Assembly (NCBI GenBank): GCA_017527205.1
Contig: JAFXQK010000041.1
Coordinates: forward strand, 1 to 64,000
Direction: 5' to 3'
DNA length: 64,000 bases
DNA from: Lachnospiraceae bacterium
GTDB lineage: Bacteria > Bacillota > Clostridia > Lachnospirales > Lachnospiraceae
Under the pieces are notes generated by a model. That model worked only from the letters and a program-made list of their open reading frames with translations, was not told where the DNA came from and searched no databases. This document shows positions 28,556-36,008 of the stretch, in pieces (positions within the stretch are counted from its first letter, which is position 1; each line of letters starts with the position of its first letter). Both the position numbers and the translations under genes were made by a program.

Positions 28556-29256
28556 CGATTTTGTATCCTCCGCATGATGGTTGACAAGAGTTCCTTGCGT
28601 TTTCTTCTGCTGACGGGCAGACTTTGGTCATTGTCCAATTCGAGACTGTCTGCATCCACGCGGCGCACGTGATCCGCGTTGACATAGAGGGCGTGATAAA
28701 CCTCTAAAAACAAATCAGCAGGAAGGTGCGGCGCAAAATTTTGGATGGACGAATTCTCGGAATACATGGCATTGGCACAATGAATGAGCGAATTCCGCTT
28801 GTCGGCCTCCACATAATAGATATCATCATAATCCAAAATGGTCAAGTCATTACCATTTCTTAAAACGAGACTCTTGGACATAAAAACCTCTTTGATAAAG
28901 CGGTTAAAGACGGTCTCTAAACGAGACTCAAAATCCTTTTTCAAAAGGAAATAGAAGGCGCTGACGTCATAGCCCTCGCCGATGCGATCCTCCATGCTTG
29001 TCAGGAAGATGACGGGGAGTTTTGGCAGGGACGCACGAATGGTTTTGACAAGTTCTACGCCGTCCTCCGTTCCTAGCTGGATGTCCATAAACAAAAGATC
29101 CGTGCGAGGGGAGGAGAGGAGGTGCCCAAGGCATGCTTCGCCCGTGGAAAACTGCATGATGTCACAGGGAAGCTCTTTGGCAGAGAGCATTGCGGCAAGC
29201 CGATCCCGCAGTAAATTAGAAAAATGCAAGTCATCCTCACAGATCACGACATTCAT
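28552..29256 (-). CDS. LytTR-family response regulator
   Basis: A 234-residue two-domain regulator. The receiver domain has the acidic pair (ICEDD) and the phospho-acceptor Asp in LLFMDIQLG. The C-terminal half (about 135-234) is a LytTR DNA-binding domain (YYVEADKRNSLIHC, YHALYVNADHVRRVD). The start at 29256 (MNVVICEDD) has GGAGGG 7 nt upstream; in-frame codons reaching 29313 are unlikely because the promoter lies there. It forms a two-component pair with the next gene. I found no clear LytTR direct-repeat site upstream of the lipoprotein operon by eye. Confidence 0.88.
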   Translation of the reverse strand: MNVVICEDDLHFSNLLRDRLAAMLSAKELPCDIMQFSTGEACLGHLLSSPRTDLLFMDIQLGTEDGVELVKTIRASLPKLPVIFLTSMEDRIGEGYDVSAFYFLLKKDFESRLETVFNRFIKEVFMSKSLVLRNGNDLTILDYDDIYYVEADKRNSLIHCANAMYSENSSIQNFAPHLPADLFLEVYHALYVNADHVRRVDADSLELDNDQSLPVSRRKRKELLSTIMRRIQNR

Positions 29257-29290
29257 GAACCCACCCTCCAAACAAACGGTTGTTGCTAAC

Positions 29291-29318
29291 AGTATAGCAC
29301 TTTGAAGGGACAAGTCAA
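29291..29318 (-). promoter_or_regulatory. Sigma-A promoter of the LytTR regulator-kinase operon
   Basis: On the minus strand: TTGACT (29318-29313), a 16-bp spacer ending in TGC (extended -10), then TATACT (29296-29291). The start codon at 29256 lies about 30 nt beyond the predicted transcript start. Downstream, an imperfect palindrome around AACAACCGTTTGTT (about 29268-29281) could be an operator. Confidence 0.75.
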
Positions 29319-29330
29319 ATGAAGATTCGT

Positions 29331-29573
29331 TTAAGGTCGATTTCCACGCAGAAATTTATTGTACCATTTGAGCGCTTCCTCACGGTATTGCATGGCAACG
29401 CCCATGAGCTCCTCGTACTGCATCTTGATGCTTGAAATGATGCCGTTAAGGCGGTCGATTTCCTGCAGTAATTCTAGTTCCCGCTCACTCTGGACGGTTG
29501 TCCATGATAGGTCGGGCGCAGGAAAGCTGTCTTCCTCTTTATGGTCAGGATTTTCTGAAATTAGGTCTGTCAT
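29331..29573 (-). CDS. Small coiled-coil protein
   Basis: An 80-residue acidic protein of unknown function. The C-terminal two-thirds (ERELELLQEIDRLNGIISSIKMQYEELMGVAMQYREEALKW, quoted in part) shows heptad-like spacing of Leu/Ile/Met and should form a helix or coiled coil. It has no signal peptide or membrane segment. ATG 29573 with GGAAG upstream is preferred to ATG 29591. It is transcribed away from the Cys-rich protein gene at 29672 and lies just upstream of the two-component promoter. Confidence 0.6.
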   Translation of the reverse strand: MTDLISENPDHKEEDSFPAPDLSWTTVQSERELELLQEIDRLNGIISSIKMQYEELMGVAMQYREEALKWYNKFLRGNRP

Positions 29574-29671
29574 GTGCTTTCTTCCAATCATTTTTGATTT
29601 CTTTTTAGTTTATGGAAACAAACGGGGAATTATCACGTAAACTGTATAAAAAAAGAAGGATGATTTGCTTT

Positions 29672-30598
29672 ATGGCAAAGTGTAAATGTGGCTTCAGGCC
29701 AAGAATCGTAAGCAATGTCTGTCAGTGCATGAATGGCGCCGAGGGGAATTGCTTTGACGTATGCTCCACGCCGATGATTGGTGACCCGAATCTTCTTGGC
29801 ATCATGGCTCCCTTAATTTATGATGAGATCGGGATTAATCTTTGTACCAGTGCCGTGCTTGACGTTGACATTGCGGAAGTCTATCCTACGGCAACGTCTG
29901 CAACGGTCAGCGTCATTGACATGAGCTATACCTACGGCGATGGAAATGTTGAGATCGAAGCATTGTCGGGACGCCCGAATTGCTGTCTGGTGACGCTTTC
30001 TAACATCACGGTGACCTTTGCCGTCCGTGTTTACGACTGCTGCTGCAGACTTTTGGGAACGCTTTATCCGACGGCTTTATATCTTCCCTCTGATACGACG
30101 GCACCTACCTATGATGAGGATACGAATCCATCCTCCGTGGAGCTGGAATTGTTTGCACCGTATGGATATTCCTATGATACCGCAGGGACGGCGCCGACGC
30201 CCGTGATTAATGCCATCACCTTTGCGGAGGGGAGCAACAGTGCCGGACAGGGCATCAATCTGTTTGCAAACGCGAAGCTCCTTGATTTTGGCACGGAGGA
30301 TTCTACCGTGACAATTGGGCTGACGCTGGTGCTGCAGAGCATGTACTATGTTGGATACAAGGTACCGAGCGCCGGTAAGATCGACATTCCAAAGGGCAGC
30401 ATTATTACGCCTGACAATTCCGATTGCAGACGGTTTGTGGCTGGGGATCTTTTGAATCTTGCGATCAAGCCTTTAGATCTCGGGGCTCCGAACAATGAGC
30501 AGTGCTTCAAGAAGGATTGCAATCCCAATGCATGCGGTGCGGGCGGCGTTTCGGACGTAACCATACCCATTACGCGGGATAATTTAACGAATACCTGA
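29672..30598 (+). CDS. Cys-rich protein of unknown function
   Basis: A 308-residue protein. The N-terminus is packed with cysteines (CKC, VCQC, NCF, VC) and later blocks add NCC, DCCC and a C-terminal CFKKDCNPNACGAG. The body is beta-rich and acidic, with no signal peptide or membrane segment. The appearance (Cys clusters around a beta-rich core, no export signal) recalls spore coat or exosporium proteins, which fits a spore-former, but no family is recognised. The start MAKCKCGF at 29672 has AAGGATG upstream; an ATG at 29612 would add 20 basic residues. A G+C-rich hairpin with T4 follows. Confidence 0.75.
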   Translation: MAKCKCGFRPRIVSNVCQCMNGAEGNCFDVCSTPMIGDPNLLGIMAPLIYDEIGINLCTSAVLDVDIAEVYPTATSATVSVIDMSYTYGDGNVEIEALSGRPNCCLVTLSNITVTFAVRVYDCCCRLLGTLYPTALYLPSDTTAPTYDEDTNPSSVELELFAPYGYSYDTAGTAPTPVINAITFAEGSNSAGQGINLFANAKLLDFGTEDSTVTIGLTLVLQSMYYVGYKVPSAGKIDIPKGSIITPDNSDCRRFVAGDLLNLAIKPLDLGAPNNEQCFKKDCNPNACGAGGVSDVTIPITRDNLTNT

Positions 30599-30637
30599 TC
30601 AGAGGAAGGCTTTTTGGCGTATGTTTGGGTACACAGG

Positions 30638-30690
30638 AGGACGCTTTATGCGGGGCGCAGGCTGCCGACGGGACGGTCTGCGTCCTTTTA
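30638..30690 (+). terminator. Possible terminator after the Cys-rich gene
   Basis: AGGACGC (30638-30644) can pair with GCGTCCT (30680-30686), followed by TTTA. Alternative inner pairings exist (CGCAG/CTGCG). The loop is long, so this is a weak candidate. Confidence 0.35.
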
Positions 30691-30757
30691 TCGTTCCAAT
30701 TTATCAAAATATAAGAGAAATCCTATAGAATTTTAATATTGAGAAGTCATATTTTGG

Positions 30758-30787
30758 TTGGAAAATAGGTAGTTGATTTGGTATAAT
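30758..30787 (+). promoter_or_regulatory. Sigma-A promoter before the aldo/keto reductase gene
   Basis: TTGGAA (30758-30763), an 18-bp spacer ending in TGG (extended -10), then TATAAT (30782-30787). It lies about 100 bp before the ATG at 30886. Confidence 0.6.
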
Positions 30788-30885
30788 AAATATGTTGTTA
30801 TTGGAAATGACAATGAAATAATGACGGTTGGATTTATGGAAGTGAAGGGTTTATTTGAAGAAAGGGATCGGACGGAGGGCTGACT

Positions 30886-32070
30886 ATGCAATATCGGAAG
30901 GATAAATTCGGCAATGACATATCCATTCTGGGGTATGGATGTATGAGGTTTACAAAGAAGGGCAGTAATATTGACCATGCGAAGGCAGAGCAGGAAATTT
31001 TGTCTGCCTTTCAGAAAGGTGTCAATTATTATGACACGGCATACCTTTATCCCGGGAGTGAGGCTTGTCTTGGAAAGATTTTGGAGGACAACCATATCAG
31101 GGAGCAGGTGAAGATTGCAACAAAGCTTCCGCAGTATATGGTAAAGAATCCGGCGGCGATCGACAAGTTTTTTGATGAGGAATTAAAGAGGCTTCGGACA
31201 ACCTACGTGGATTATTATCTGATGCATATGCTGACGGATTTTACCTCCTGGGAAAACCTTAAGAAAAACGGCATCGAGGACTGGATCAAGCGAAAGAAGG
31301 CAGAGGGGGCCGTTCGGCAGGTCGGCTTTTCCTTCCACGGAAATTCGGATATGTTTATTAAGATTCTTGAGGATTACGACTGGGATTTCTGCCAGATTCA
31401 ATATAATTATCTGGACGAAAACATTCAGGCCGGGCGCAAGGGCTTAATGGCGGCTGCTAAGAAGGGCATTCCCGTCATCATCATGGAGCCGCTGCGCGGA
31501 GGCAAGCTCGTCAACATGCTGCCTGTGGAGGCAAAGAAGCTGATTGCCGAGCATGATAAGAAGCGTTCTGCCGCAGAGTGGGCGCTGCGCTGGCTCTGGG
31601 ATCAGCCACAGGTAACCTGCGTTCTCTCCGGCATGAATTCGATGGAGATGGTCGAGGAGAACTGCCGCATTGCGTCAGAGGTACAGGCGGGAGAATTTGA
31701 TGAGTCAGATCAGGCGATGATCGCTGGGATCAAGGCGGCCATTGAGAGGACAACAAAGGTTGGATGCACGGGCTGTGGCTATTGCATGCCTTGTCCGAAG
31801 GGCGTGGACATCCCGGCGACCTTCCGATGCTATAATGAAATGTATACGGAGGGGAAGACGAGCGGAAGGTTTGAATATGCTCAGGTCGTAGGGCTTCGGA
31901 AGGAGTCTTCCTTTGCGGATCAGTGCGTACAATGCGGCAAGTGCGAGCAGCATTGTCCTCAGCATCTGGAGATTCGTAAGCTTCTCAAGGAAGCGGACAA
32001 GGCTTTAAGACCATGGCCCTACAAGATTGGCGTCAGCGTTGCGAGGAAGTTTATTCTAAAGGGAAAATAA
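30886..32070 (+). CDS. Aldo/keto reductase with C-terminal 2x[4Fe-4S] ferredoxin domain
   Basis: A 394-residue oxidoreductase. The N-terminal aldo/keto reductase barrel has the family catalytic set: Asp and Tyr in YDTAYLYPGSE, Lys in KIATKLP, His in YYLMHM. The C-terminal third carries ferredoxin-type clusters (CTGCGYCMPCPKG and CVQCGKCEQHCPQ), as in the common anaerobe family of aldo/keto reductases linked to ferredoxin. It would reduce a carbonyl substrate or pass electrons between NAD(P)H and ferredoxin; the substrate is unknown. GGAGG lies 7 nt before the ATG. It appears to be a single-gene transcript. Confidence 0.9.
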   Translation: MQYRKDKFGNDISILGYGCMRFTKKGSNIDHAKAEQEILSAFQKGVNYYDTAYLYPGSEACLGKILEDNHIREQVKIATKLPQYMVKNPAAIDKFFDEELKRLRTTYVDYYLMHMLTDFTSWENLKKNGIEDWIKRKKAEGAVRQVGFSFHGNSDMFIKILEDYDWDFCQIQYNYLDENIQAGRKGLMAAAKKGIPVIIMEPLRGGKLVNMLPVEAKKLIAEHDKKRSAAEWALRWLWDQPQVTCVLSGMNSMEMVEENCRIASEVQAGEFDESDQAMIAGIKAAIERTTKVGCTGCGYCMPCPKGVDIPATFRCYNEMYTEGKTSGRFEYAQVVGLRKESSFADQCVQCGKCEQHCPQHLEIRKLLKEADKALRPWPYKIGVSVARKFILKGK

Positions 32071-32083
32071 GCGGAATTTTATC

Positions 32084-32112
32084 TTGCATTCTGATTCTTC
32101 TTTCCCTATAAT
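32084..32112 (+). promoter_or_regulatory. Sigma-A promoter before the DHH phosphoesterase gene
   Basis: TTGCAT (32084-32089), a 17-bp spacer, TATAAT (32107-32112): the same hexamers and spacing as the promoter at 1082. The leader to the DHH gene at 32255 would be about 135 nt and contains a tiny hydrophobic reading frame. Confidence 0.75.
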
Positions 32113-32133
32113 TAGATTCGTGGGGATATGATT

Positions 32134-32196
32134 ATGCTAGTTACGAGTGCATCCATTTTTGTGTCGATCATGTTTTTGGCATTGATCATTTTCTAA
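32134..32196 (+). CDS. Possible 20-residue hydrophobic leader peptide
   Basis: ATG 32134 to TAA 32196 encodes an almost entirely hydrophobic 20-residue peptide (one membrane helix: Ser, Ile, Phe, Val, Met, Leu). GTGGGG lies 8 nt upstream, and an in-frame ATG at 32128 also exists. It starts about 15 nt after the predicted transcript start of the strong promoter at 32084. It could be a small membrane protein or an attenuator-type leader peptide, or a chance frame in A/T-rich DNA. Confidence 0.3.
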   Translation: MLVTSASIFVSIMFLALIIF

Positions 32197-32254
32197 AGGT
32201 TTTATATGGTCTTCGTATTTTTTGAAACTGAAAGGAAGAATTAGGGAGGTTACT

Positions 32255-33175
32255 ATGAGACTGATTACTCGCTCGGATTTTGATGGTTTGGCATGTGGCG
32301 CGCTGCTTTTGGAGGCTGGCATCATTGATAGTTGGAAGTTTGCACATCCGAAGGATTTACAGGATGGATTGGTTGAGGTAAATGAGGATGACTGCCTGGC
32401 AAACGTTCCGTACGTGGAGGGCTGCGGACTTTGGTTTGACCATCATTCCAGTGAACATGAGAGATTGCAGCTGGCAGGAAAGTATAAGGGTGAGAGCAGA
32501 ATTACTCCCTCCTGCGCAAGAATCATTTATGAGTATTATGGTGGAGAAAAGCGCTTCCCGCAATATGGTGATCTGATGGTGGCCGTTGATAAGGTTGATT
32601 CCGGAAATCTGACGATTGACGAGATTCAGAATCCGCAGGGATGGATTTTGATCGGTTTTCTGATGGATCCCAGGACAGGCCTTGGAAGATGGAGAAAGTT
32701 TACCATTTCCAATTATCAGTTGATGGAGAAACTGATGCATGCCTGCCGTAACATGACGACGGAGGAGATTTTGAATCTTCCTGACGTGCAGGAGAGAATT
32801 GAGGTTTATCGAGAACAGGATGCAATGTTCCGCGAGATGGTAAAGGCACATACGGTGACCTATGGAAATCTTTTGGTTTCCGATTTGCGCGGCGTGGATC
32901 CGATTTATTCAGGAAATCGTTTCCTCATTTACAGCATGTATCCTGAGCAGAACATTTCCGCATGGATCGTTAACGGAAAGGGCGGCGCGGGTTGTAGTGC
33001 AGCCGTTGGGTATAGTATATTAAATAAGACCTGTACCGTTGACGTGGGTAGCCTGATGCTGAAATATGGCGGCGGCGGACATAAAAAGGTAGGCACCTGT
33101 CAGTTCTCGGATGAAAACATGGCGACGGAGCTTCCAAAGCTCTTGGAGGAGTTAAAGCAGCTCGCCAACGCATAA
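32255..33175 (+). CDS. DHH/DHHA1-family phosphoesterase
   Basis: A 306-residue cytoplasmic phosphoesterase. It has the DHH-family metal motifs in order: SDFDGLACGALL, then WFDHHSSE, a later Asp in VAVDKVDSG, and the DHHA1 substrate motif GGGGHKKVGTCQF near the C-terminus. Relatives cleave small nucleic acids or nucleotide second messengers; exopolyphosphatase-like annotations are also common. The NrnA or c-di-AMP phosphodiesterase role cannot be settled from sequence alone. ATG 32255 has GGGAGG 5 nt upstream; the in-frame ATG at 32222 lacks a site. A terminator follows at 33229. Confidence 0.85.
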   Translation: MRLITRSDFDGLACGALLLEAGIIDSWKFAHPKDLQDGLVEVNEDDCLANVPYVEGCGLWFDHHSSEHERLQLAGKYKGESRITPSCARIIYEYYGGEKRFPQYGDLMVAVDKVDSGNLTIDEIQNPQGWILIGFLMDPRTGLGRWRKFTISNYQLMEKLMHACRNMTTEEILNLPDVQERIEVYREQDAMFREMVKAHTVTYGNLLVSDLRGVDPIYSGNRFLIYSMYPEQNISAWIVNGKGGAGCSAAVGYSILNKTCTVDVGSLMLKYGGGGHKKVGTCQFSDENMATELPKLLEELKQLANA

Positions 33176-33228
33176 ATGGGGAAAGCAAATTGTCACGTGG
33201 GAAGCATGCATGATGGCAGGAAGAAAGG

Positions 33229-33261
33229 AAAAGGGACGTGATGGCAGATCCGTCCCTTTTT
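33229..33261 (+). terminator. Rho-independent terminator after the DHH gene
   Basis: A perfect 10-bp stem, AAAAGGGACG (33229-33238) with CGTCCCTTTT (33251-33260), 12-nt loop, and five T in all. The next gene begins 18 bp later, so some read-through is possible. Confidence 0.8.
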
Positions 33262-33278
33262 GACTAAGGAGACGAAAG

Positions 33279-34286
33279 ATGAAGGGATTGTTTTTTCTGG
33301 TTTGCGCATTGGGTGTGATTTTGCAGATTGTTTCGATTGGCAAATTAAAAAAATCCAAGGATTCGAAGTATTGGAACATGTTTGTTGGAACAAATGCAGC
33401 CATATTTATTTCCGTTGCCATCGCTTATCTGGCATTCATGGAGGATGATACCCTGGACTTGGGCGGGGCGCTCGTCTGTATGTTCTTTAGTGCGCTTACC
33501 ATTGTCGTGAACGTCATTATGCTTATCATCGGCTTGGTACAAAAGAAGAAGGTAAAGTATTATTACTTTAAATTAAACAGATTGGCAGTTTTTGTGGCCA
33601 CGGCCATCGTGGCATTGAACGTTGCAATCGTCTTAGTCATTCCTTTTGTGGCGTCTAAGACGGCGAAGCATTCTGTTTCCCATGCAGTTGAAGAATATCT
33701 TTCTGACAAGTATGGCGATCACCATTTTAAGATTCTTGAGATTGAAAATGATTATTCCTATAATGGAATTGTTCAGAAATATCATACGGGCTACGAGCTC
33801 ACGGTCTCATCGGACGTGACAAAGGAAGATTTCACCATCCGTACCTATGGAACAAGTGGCAGAAACACGGAGATTGCCACGGATGAGTTTATGGGGAACT
33901 ATCTGAATCAAACGACCAATGAATACTTGGCGACGAAGTATCATCTGGAATTTGACGCCTGGGTACGGCCTGGGCAGATCCCAAAGGACTGCGGGCACAT
34001 TCCGAGCTTTGATGAACTCCTGGAGTTTGGCGCGATTGATAAGGTTTATGTCATTGTGAAGCTGACGGATGAATACAATTATGATGCAGACCTCGATGGA
34101 CGAATGCAGTTCTTAAGGGGATTGACCAAGGACATTCAGGATTACTTAAAGATTACAAAGGACGTAACGATGGAGTTTCAAAGATGGGCAAACCGCAACT
34201 CCTACAGCTATGAACTGGAGCTGTCAGGGAATTCCCTAAAGATTACGGGAGAGGATAAGAAGGTATATGAATTTGACTTAAAATGA
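33279..34286 (+). CDS. Membrane protein of unknown function, four N-terminal helices
   Basis: A 335-residue protein. Four hydrophobic segments fill the first ~130 residues (FFLVCALGVILQIVSI; AAIFISVAIAYLAF; LTIVVNVIMLIIGLV; VFVATAIVALNVAIVLVIPF). A soluble C-terminal domain of ~200 residues follows, with two similar alpha/beta stretches (HHFKILEIENDYSY..., LEFDAWVRPG...) that may be an internal repeat. No family is recognised. AAGGAG precedes the ATG. A terminator follows at 34342. Confidence 0.75.
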   Translation: MKGLFFLVCALGVILQIVSIGKLKKSKDSKYWNMFVGTNAAIFISVAIAYLAFMEDDTLDLGGALVCMFFSALTIVVNVIMLIIGLVQKKKVKYYYFKLNRLAVFVATAIVALNVAIVLVIPFVASKTAKHSVSHAVEEYLSDKYGDHHFKILEIENDYSYNGIVQKYHTGYELTVSSDVTKEDFTIRTYGTSGRNTEIATDEFMGNYLNQTTNEYLATKYHLEFDAWVRPGQIPKDCGHIPSFDELLEFGAIDKVYVIVKLTDEYNYDADLDGRMQFLRGLTKDIQDYLKITKDVTMEFQRWANRNSYSYELELSGNSLKITGEDKKVYEFDLK

Positions 34287-34341
34287 TGCAACCGATATCT
34301 TGCCGTTTCTGAACCTAAAAAGAAATTTCTTGCAAAGTAAC

Positions 34342-34381
34342 AGCCGTCAACTATTTCCGGTAGTTGGCGGCTATTTCTTTT
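34342..34381 (+). terminator. Rho-independent terminator after the membrane protein gene
   Basis: A 12-bp stem (34342-34353 with 34361-34372, one G-U), 7-nt loop, then ATTTCTTTT. It separates the upstream gene from the mannan locus. Confidence 0.85.
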
Positions 34382-34573
34382 CGTCCTTAAAGACTTTGAA
34401 ACAAAGTCCGATAAGGGCAACAATGAAAATACAAAATTGGAATAAATCCGCATATGTAACTTGTTTTTCGTTTAGCTAAATTTAGGTAAATAATAATTTT
34501 CCATCAAAATGTTAAAAAAAGGAACCCGACATTTGTAGAAAATGGCAAATCTATGAAAAATATAAAAAGCCAC

Positions 34574-34602
34574 TTGCAAAATAAGAAAGAATGGATTATG
34601 AT
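34574..34602 (+). promoter_or_regulatory. Sigma-A promoter of the mannan locus
   Basis: TTGCAA (34574-34579), a 17-bp spacer, TATGAT (34597-34602). The transcript start would be near 34609, just before the tandem decamers. It would drive the GH130 gene and possibly the genes to 43192, since no terminator was seen between them. Confidence 0.7.
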
Positions 34603-34615
34603 TAACGCGAAAGTA

Positions 34616-34660
34616 AAAATAAGCTAAAATAAGCTAAATTAAATAAATGAATAATAAGCT
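34616..34660 (+). repeat. Tandem AAAATAAGCT decamers in the transcript leader
   Basis: AAAATAAGCT occurs twice head to tail (34616-34625, 34626-34635), and a variant (ATAATAAGCT) lies at 34651-34660. They fall between the promoter and the ribosome site of the first mannan gene and may be operator repeats or leader RNA determinants. Confidence 0.6.
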
Positions 34661-34700
34661 TAGCAAAAGCAAACACAAAAAAGAAAAGGAGAGAGAAAGT

Positions 34701-35720
34701 ATGAGTATTCAAATGATTGCACCTGAAGTAAAGAATGTTCCTTGGCAGGAGAGACCTGAAAACCTTGTGGGAGCGCCGGTTTGGAGATATAAGGAGAATC
34801 CGATCATCAATCGGAATCCGATCCCTGGCGTGGCAAGAATTTTCAATTCCGCGGTGGTTCCTTACGAGGACGGATTCATCGGCGTATTCCGCGGCGAGCA
34901 GACCAACGGCATCCCTTATGTTTATCTTGGAAGAAGCAAGGATGGCATTCATTGGGATTTCGAGAAGGATAAGGTTCAGTTTGTGGATGAGAACGGGGAG
35001 CCCTTCATGCCGGTGTATGCGTATGACCCGCGTCTTGTCAAGGTAGAAGATACCTATTACATTATTTGGTGCGGTGATTTCTATGGCGCGGCCATCGGCA
35101 TGGCGAAGACAAAGGATTTCAAGACCTTTGTCAGAATTGAGAATCCGTTCCTGCCCTTTAACAGAAATGCGGTGCTGTTCCCGAGAAAGCTGCATGGCAA
35201 TTTTGTACTTTTGAGCAGACCCTCTGACAGCGGTCATACGCCCTTCGGTGATATTTTCGTAAGTGAGAGCCCTGACCTTACCTATTGGGGAAAGCATCGT
35301 CACGTTATGGGCAGAGGTTATGAGTGGTGGGAGTCCTTAAAGATCGGCGGAGGCGCAGCGCCCATCGAGACAAGCGAGGGCTGGCTTTTGTTCTACCATG
35401 GCGTAAGCGGAACCTGTAATGGATATGTTTACAGCATCGGCGGCGCGATTCTTGACTTAGAGAACCCTTCCATTGTAAAATATCGTTGTGAGACCTACCT
35501 GCTGACACCCGAAGAGTGGTATGAGGAGCGCGGCTTTGTTCCCAACGTGACCTTCCCGTGTGCGACCATTCATGATCCCAAGACGGGAAAGATTGCCATT
35601 TACTATGGCTGCGCAGACAGCTATGTTGGACTGGCGTTCTGCCAATTTGATGAGATCGTAAACTACATTAAGGAGCATAGCGTTGTAAGAAACGATGATA
35701 CGGAGATCGGACGCAGATAA
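34701..35720 (+). CDS. GH130 beta-1,4-mannooligosaccharide phosphorylase
   Basis: A 339-residue cytoplasmic phosphorylase of the GH130 five-bladed propeller family. Family features include RIFNSAVV, FRGEQ, the putative proton donor Asp109 in YAYDPRLVKVEDTYY, and phosphate-binding basic residues in FLPFNRNAVLFPRK and YHGVSGT. Size and motifs fit GH130 subfamily 2, which releases mannose-1-phosphate from the non-reducing end of beta-1,4-mannooligosaccharides. It works with the second GH130 at 42017. ATG 34701 has AAAGGAG upstream; an ATG at 34647 would add 18 mainly Lys/Glu residues. It is the first gene of the mannan locus. Confidence 0.88.
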   Translation: MSIQMIAPEVKNVPWQERPENLVGAPVWRYKENPIINRNPIPGVARIFNSAVVPYEDGFIGVFRGEQTNGIPYVYLGRSKDGIHWDFEKDKVQFVDENGEPFMPVYAYDPRLVKVEDTYYIIWCGDFYGAAIGMAKTKDFKTFVRIENPFLPFNRNAVLFPRKLHGNFVLLSRPSDSGHTPFGDIFVSESPDLTYWGKHRHVMGRGYEWWESLKIGGGAAPIETSEGWLLFYHGVSGTCNGYVYSIGGAILDLENPSIVKYRCETYLLTPEEWYEERGFVPNVTFPCATIHDPKTGKIAIYYGCADSYVGLAFCQFDEIVNYIKEHSVVRNDDTEIGRR

Positions 35721-35773
35721 ATCATGCTTTTTACGCGGAATAAGCAGGATCATTTTGAAAAAAGGAGTATCTT

Positions 35774-35977
35774 ATGAAAGAAATTGGACCGATCAGAGAA
35801 CGCGCCATATTTTTGAAAACAAAACTGATCACTGCTTTATTTACCGCAAAAAACAAGCCTCTAACACGAATCCTTATCTGGGTTGTCCTTTTGATGGGCT
35901 TCGTGGATTTATTTTGCTTCTCTATTCGTGACAAGATCAAAAAAGGGTTCAAAGCGCTTTTTAGGCTTCGAAAATAG
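35774..35977 (+). CDS. Small single-pass membrane protein
   Basis: A 67-residue basic protein with one hydrophobic helix (ILIWVVLLMGFVDLFCF, about 33-49) between Lys/Arg-rich ends. It is of unknown function. AAGGAG 6 nt before the ATG and its place between the GH130 and CE2 genes on the same strand suggest it is real and part of the mannan operon. It shows no transporter or signal motifs. Confidence 0.65.
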   Translation: MKEIGPIRERAIFLKTKLITALFTAKNKPLTRILIWVVLLMGFVDLFCFSIRDKIKKGFKALFRLRK

Positions 35978-36008
35978 GAAAAAATAGGGATTCGTGGAGC
36001 GTAGGTTC

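Larger units (their letters stand above)
34382..34700. other. Intergenic control region of the mannan locus
   Basis: About 320 bp without a gene, very A/T-rich. It holds a perfect 10-bp palindrome TTTAGCTAAA (34471-34480), the promoter at 34574-34602, two perfect tandem decamers at 34616-34635 with a third related unit at 34651-34660, and the AAAGGAG ribosome site before 34701. The AAGCT-containing decamers after the promoter and the AGCT palindrome before it could be protein-binding sites. No other structure is evident. Confidence 0.6.

Noticed and set aside
34602..35303. 233-residue minus-strand open frame
   Set aside because: Antisense to the GH130 gene and its promoter; no ribosome site and no recognisable domain.
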